Position numbers and translations under genes: made by a program. 64,000 nucleotides of DNA, from the NCBI GenBank assembly GCA_034408855.1, contig JAWXCK010000294.1, positions 49,197 through 113,196 of the forward strand, read 5' to 3'. Each line of letters opens with the position of its first letter. The first letter of the stretch is position 1. The notes under the pieces were generated by a model. The model did no database searches. It was not told where the DNA came from and saw nothing but the letters and a program-made list of their open reading frames with translations. Shown here piece after piece: positions 61,633 through 64,000 of the stretch. The DNA comes from JAIYDQ01 sp034408855 (GTDB taxonomy: Bacteria; Planctomycetota; Planctomycetia; Pirellulales; Pirellulaceae).

Positions 61633-62186
61633 AACTTCGTATTACTCCTTGCAAAAGCTTCGTCGAGGGAATTTCAGAGCGCTCGGCGGCGATTCAATCG
61701 ATGACCAAAAACCCAGCACTCTAGTATACAGAAAGCCATTATGCTCACTCAAGGGTTTCGTACCCGTAAAAGATTCCTTGGGCGAACTATTCTGGCCTAT
61801 TTCACGAGCAATCGTCGCTCGTTCGTCAAGTTGCACCGGAACGACAGCAATACCACCTATAGTACATTGTCGTTTTGACAGTACTAGCCGTCGCGTCCAG
61901 GAAGCGTAATGTAGCAACCTTTACCGCCGTGTCAAACTTTATTAACTGAAAGCCCTAACTCTAGAATCCACCGTGCTTTGGGCGATTTGCCGACAAGTTA
62001 CCCACATTGCGCGCTACTGCATGTTTGTGATCCTAAGTCGTGGATTACCAAGAGGTTTCCGTGAATTTCCATCGATCGAATATGATCGCGATGGAGCGAT
62101 AAAAAAGTCGGAAAAAAACGGAAGAAGTTTTGCGGCAATTAAGGGTGGGATTCCCGCCAGTTGTCATTGGAGTCGCCGTGAAGCGT
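61633..62186. other. Long intergenic region upstream of nrdJ
   Basis: 554 bp between nrdJ and the glycosyltransferase-like gene, both on the minus strand. Open frames here lack any recognisable domain. An imperfect inverted repeat GTACATTGTC / GACAGTAC lies at 61862-61884. A/T runs occur around 62100-62120. I found no cobalamin riboswitch boxes, no NrdR-box pair and no tRNA. It should contain the nrdJ promoter and the end of the upstream transcript. Confidence 0.5.
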
Positions 62187-63050
62187 TTAGCAATAGTTTG
62201 TAAAGAGGTGTTCTACTTGGAGAAAATTGCGATTTCGCCAATCCGTTTTATAGACGTCAAAGAATTCAAGTACGGTTAGCGTCGCGACGCTTTCGAACTC
62301 CCTTACTAAATCATTTCGACGCTGCACCCCCTTGCTTACGACTAGATCGCGCTGGGCCTTCGTAACACAAAACATCGCCGAATGTGGATTGGTTGGCTTG
62401 TCGAATACGATAGACTGGTCACCATACTTCAGCTCCAACGCGTTCAGTTCCAGTGTTTGAAATTTGTCTAATAGGCCACGGTATATGCTACCATCAATAT
62501 ACGCCCGCTCGATATCGGGCAATTCAGGGTTCTCAAATCGATGTGGCATGAGCACGCCTAGCTGCTTTGAGCATTCGGCGAACCAAGCAATTCTCTCAAA
62601 GAAATTCGGGGGCGAAAAACCTATGTCGTCTTCACAGTATACGAACAAGTCGTAGTCGCAATCGGTGCTGTCCAATAAATCTTCTCTCGCTTCGAACACC
62701 AGATTCCTTGAATCTTCCAGTCGTACTTCGTGAACCTCTATGTAGTCTCGATATAGTCCAAGAACCCTCTCGCTGATGTTGTATCCATCAATGGTGACGC
62801 GTATCGAAATTTCATGCTGTTGAATTGGCTCCTCGATACGGACGAATCTGTCGCCTAGCAAGTCGTGAACGACGTATTGATTCAACATGGCCGAATGCAC
62901 GAGCGACCATAGGCATCGCTGGAACGAACGCTCTCGTTTCTCTATATTACCCCGTGCCGAACCCGGCACCCAATCGGCTGGCAAGTTAAAGTCATGCTTT
63001 TCTTTTTTCTCTTTCCCAAGAAAATGGGGGATCGCAACTTTGATTTTCAT
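62187..63050 (-). CDS. Glycosyltransferase-like protein (GT-A type)
   Basis: A 287-residue protein without signal peptide. It has the look of a GT-A glycosyltransferase: an N-terminal MKIKVAIPHFL strand, DYDLFVYCEDDIGFSPPNFFER with an acidic EDD that could bind metal and sugar nucleotide, and VLMPHRFENPELPDIERAYIDG. The family is not certain. It overlaps the upstream methyltransferase gene by 4 bp, so the two probably act together, for example in surface glycan synthesis. Confidence 0.7.
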   Translation of the reverse strand: MKIKVAIPHFLGKEKKEKHDFNLPADWVPGSARGNIEKRERSFQRCLWSLVHSAMLNQYVVHDLLGDRFVRIEEPIQQHEISIRVTIDGYNISERVLGLYRDYIEVHEVRLEDSRNLVFEAREDLLDSTDCDYDLFVYCEDDIGFSPPNFFERIAWFAECSKQLGVLMPHRFENPELPDIERAYIDGSIYRGLLDKFQTLELNALELKYGDQSIVFDKPTNPHSAMFCVTKAQRDLVVSKGVQRRNDLVREFESVATLTVLEFFDVYKTDWRNRNFLQVEHLFTNYC

Positions 63051-63820
63051 TGTCGGCTGCTACCTGATTGAATGGAACTCCGTAGCTCTAAGGGAGCGCG
63101 ATCTACCAAGGCTTCATTTCCGACAATGATGTGTTCACCAAGTTGATTCAATTGATGCTCACCGCGCTTTTCAATAACGCACATGGAATTATAAAAAGTC
63201 ACACTCATGATCTGAGAAAATAAATCGGCATTAAGATGCTGGGGCCCTGGAAAAAAACTAGCGAATAACGATTGGGGGGCGAGCTGAGATTGCCAGTGGT
63301 CCACGTTGAGCATGTCGCATAGCATTTTGAAGAAATTCATCGAGGACACCGCATTGACTATTCCACCGCCATGCGACGCCCAATAGGCGCAATGCAAATC
63401 TTCTACGACATAAATTCCGCCAGGTTTGAGGAATCGAAAGTAGTTGATAAAGCTCATTATGATATCCTGAGACCGATGCGAACCATCATCGATAAAGATG
63501 TCCCAAGATGGCGTTATCGAGAAGATAGCGTGGCAGCATGCATCGGTGTTTAAATCGCCATGAACGAAAGAAATTCGCGAATCCGTGAAACGAAGCAGCA
63601 AGCACTGCGAATCGATGTCGCACCCGACAAATGCAACTCCGTTCGCAAAGTAACTCGGCCAAATCTCTAGCGACCCTCCGTTTTGTACTCCTATTTCGAC
63701 TAACGCGATCGGTCGATGTCGAAACGGCAAAAATATACGGTCGTAGATATCCAAGTAAAGTTCCCACTTATAAGAAACCTTCCCTTGATGTTCGTTGTAT
63801 AAATTGCGAAGCGATTTCAT
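63047..63820 (-). CDS. Class I SAM-dependent methyltransferase (TylF/cephalosporin hydroxylase-like)
   Basis: A 257-residue methyltransferase. Motif I is VEIGVQNGGSLEIW, then FVGCDIDSQCL, and IDDGSHRSQDIIMSFINYFRFLKPGGIYVVEDLH, the pattern seen in TylF-like sugar O-methyltransferases and CmcI-like proteins. Coupled to the glycosyltransferase-like gene by ATGA, it may methylate a sugar on a glycan. AGGAGG lies about 14 bases before the ATG, rather far. Confidence 0.82.
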   Translation of the reverse strand: MKSLRNLYNEHQGKVSYKWELYLDIYDRIFLPFRHRPIALVEIGVQNGGSLEIWPSYFANGVAFVGCDIDSQCLLLRFTDSRISFVHGDLNTDACCHAIFSITPSWDIFIDDGSHRSQDIIMSFINYFRFLKPGGIYVVEDLHCAYWASHGGGIVNAVSSMNFFKMLCDMLNVDHWQSQLAPQSLFASFFPGPQHLNADLFSQIMSVTFYNSMCVIEKRGEHQLNQLGEHIIVGNEALVDRAPLELRSSIQSGSSRQ

Positions 63821-63844
63821 AAGAAAGACACGATCCTCCTAGTC

Positions 63845-63869
63845 CTCAATCAAGCGAAGCTTGATTGAG
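63845..63869. terminator. Strong hairpin upstream of the methyltransferase gene
   Basis: Perfect 11-bp stem CTCAATCAAGC (63845-63855) / GCTTGATTGAG (63859-63869) with a GAA loop. On the plus strand only ATTCTTTG follows, a weak T-tract; on the minus strand it lies just before the methyltransferase ribosome binding site. It may end transcription coming from either side or regulate translation. Confidence 0.5.
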
Positions 63870-63887
63870 ATTCTTTGATAGTTTCGT

Positions 63888-63916
63888 AAAAACACCTGAA
63901 ACCTCCAGGCGTTTTT
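63888..63916. terminator. Bidirectional terminator-like hairpin
   Basis: AAAAACACCTG (63888-63898) pairs with CAGGCGTTTTT (63906-63916) across a 7-base loop with a single mismatch. A-runs on one side and T-runs on the other give the form of an intrinsic terminator usable in both directions. It separates the methyltransferase operon from whatever lies to the right. Confidence 0.65.
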
Positions 63917-63972
63917 GCGGTTTAACGTAGTAACGACAAAACGATTAAGCCACACACACGGAGGGTTTCAGG
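63895..63972. repeat. Inverted repeat at the right edge, possible element end
   Basis: CCTGAAACCTCC (63895-63906) is inverted as GGAGGGTTTCAGG (63960-63972), one extra G. It overlaps the terminator-like hairpin. It might mark the end of a mobile element or a longer RNA fold; the window stops too soon to decide. Confidence 0.3.
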
Positions 63973-64000
63973 AGAAGACAAGTTTCGCAAATCGTATCGA

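Noticed and set aside
61633..61920. Cobalamin riboswitch or NrdR boxes upstream of nrdJ
   Set aside because: No B12-box sequence and no pair of ACACTATATATAGTGT-like sites could be found by eye.
61973..62203. A 76-residue plus-strand frame
   Set aside because: No ribosome binding site, no domain, and unusual residue make-up; likely chance.

Overview
The window looks like a chromosomal segment of a planctomycete, probably of the Pirellula/Rhodopirellula group. This is inferred from gene content; no rRNA is present. The supporting content is a squalene-hopene-type cyclase with a DADDT motif, lipid A kinase LpxK together with outer-membrane barrels (a diderm envelope), secreted PQQ-propeller, ThuA-like and multihaem cytochrome proteins, a fused PqqD/M50/HlyD membrane protein, a B12-dependent ribonucleotide reductase, and many genes without a clear Shine-Dalgarno sequence. 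Coding density is high. No rRNA, tRNA, CRISPR array or complete insertion sequence was recognised.

Layout. 1-10 kb: the end of rpsL and rpsG, then a TlpA-like lipoprotein, a squalene-hopene-type cyclase, two membrane proteins, PAP2 phosphatase, Nudix hydrolase, CCA-adding enzyme, a LarA-type domain protein and bioF. 10.9-14.7 kb: a RES/Xre toxin-antitoxin pair with an operator-like promoter, then lpxK and an NAD-type isocitrate dehydrogenase. 15-20 kb: a pentahaem cytochrome and an outer-membrane barrel (a candidate porin-cytochrome pair), then a GlmU-like enzyme. 20-27 kb: metallo-beta-lactamase-fold hydrolase, secreted peroxiredoxin, PQQ propeller, ahcY preceded by an ArsR/methyltransferase regulator, and a ThuA-like protein. 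27-38 kb: a HerA/FtsK-type ATPase, a VWA protein with a MoxR ATPase, an Rrf2 regulator divergent from a haem sensor, a DegP-like protease and a CbiX chelatase.

39-55 kb: Prc-type protease and xseA; DUF3467; a three-gene cluster in which every member carries a HlyD-type adaptor module (PqqD-M50-HlyD, HlyD lipoprotein, GAF-GAF-HlyD); an orphan protein behind a perfect inverted repeat; then an RND adaptor, RND pump and secreted GDPD chained by 4-bp overlaps. 55-64 kb: DEAD-box helicase, an Rpn/PDDEXK-type nuclease gene split by a frameshift exactly at an A AAA AAG heptamer, nrdJ, and a glycosyltransferase/methyltransferase pair. The right edge has strong hairpins and an inverted repeat that may be the start of a mobile element.

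The observations most worth following up are the possible programmed -1 frameshift in the Rpn-type gene, the HlyD/M50/GAF cluster, the cytochrome-barrel pair, the ArsR-methyltransferase/ahcY unit, and the dispersed short repeats, one of which lies in frame inside the cyclase gene.
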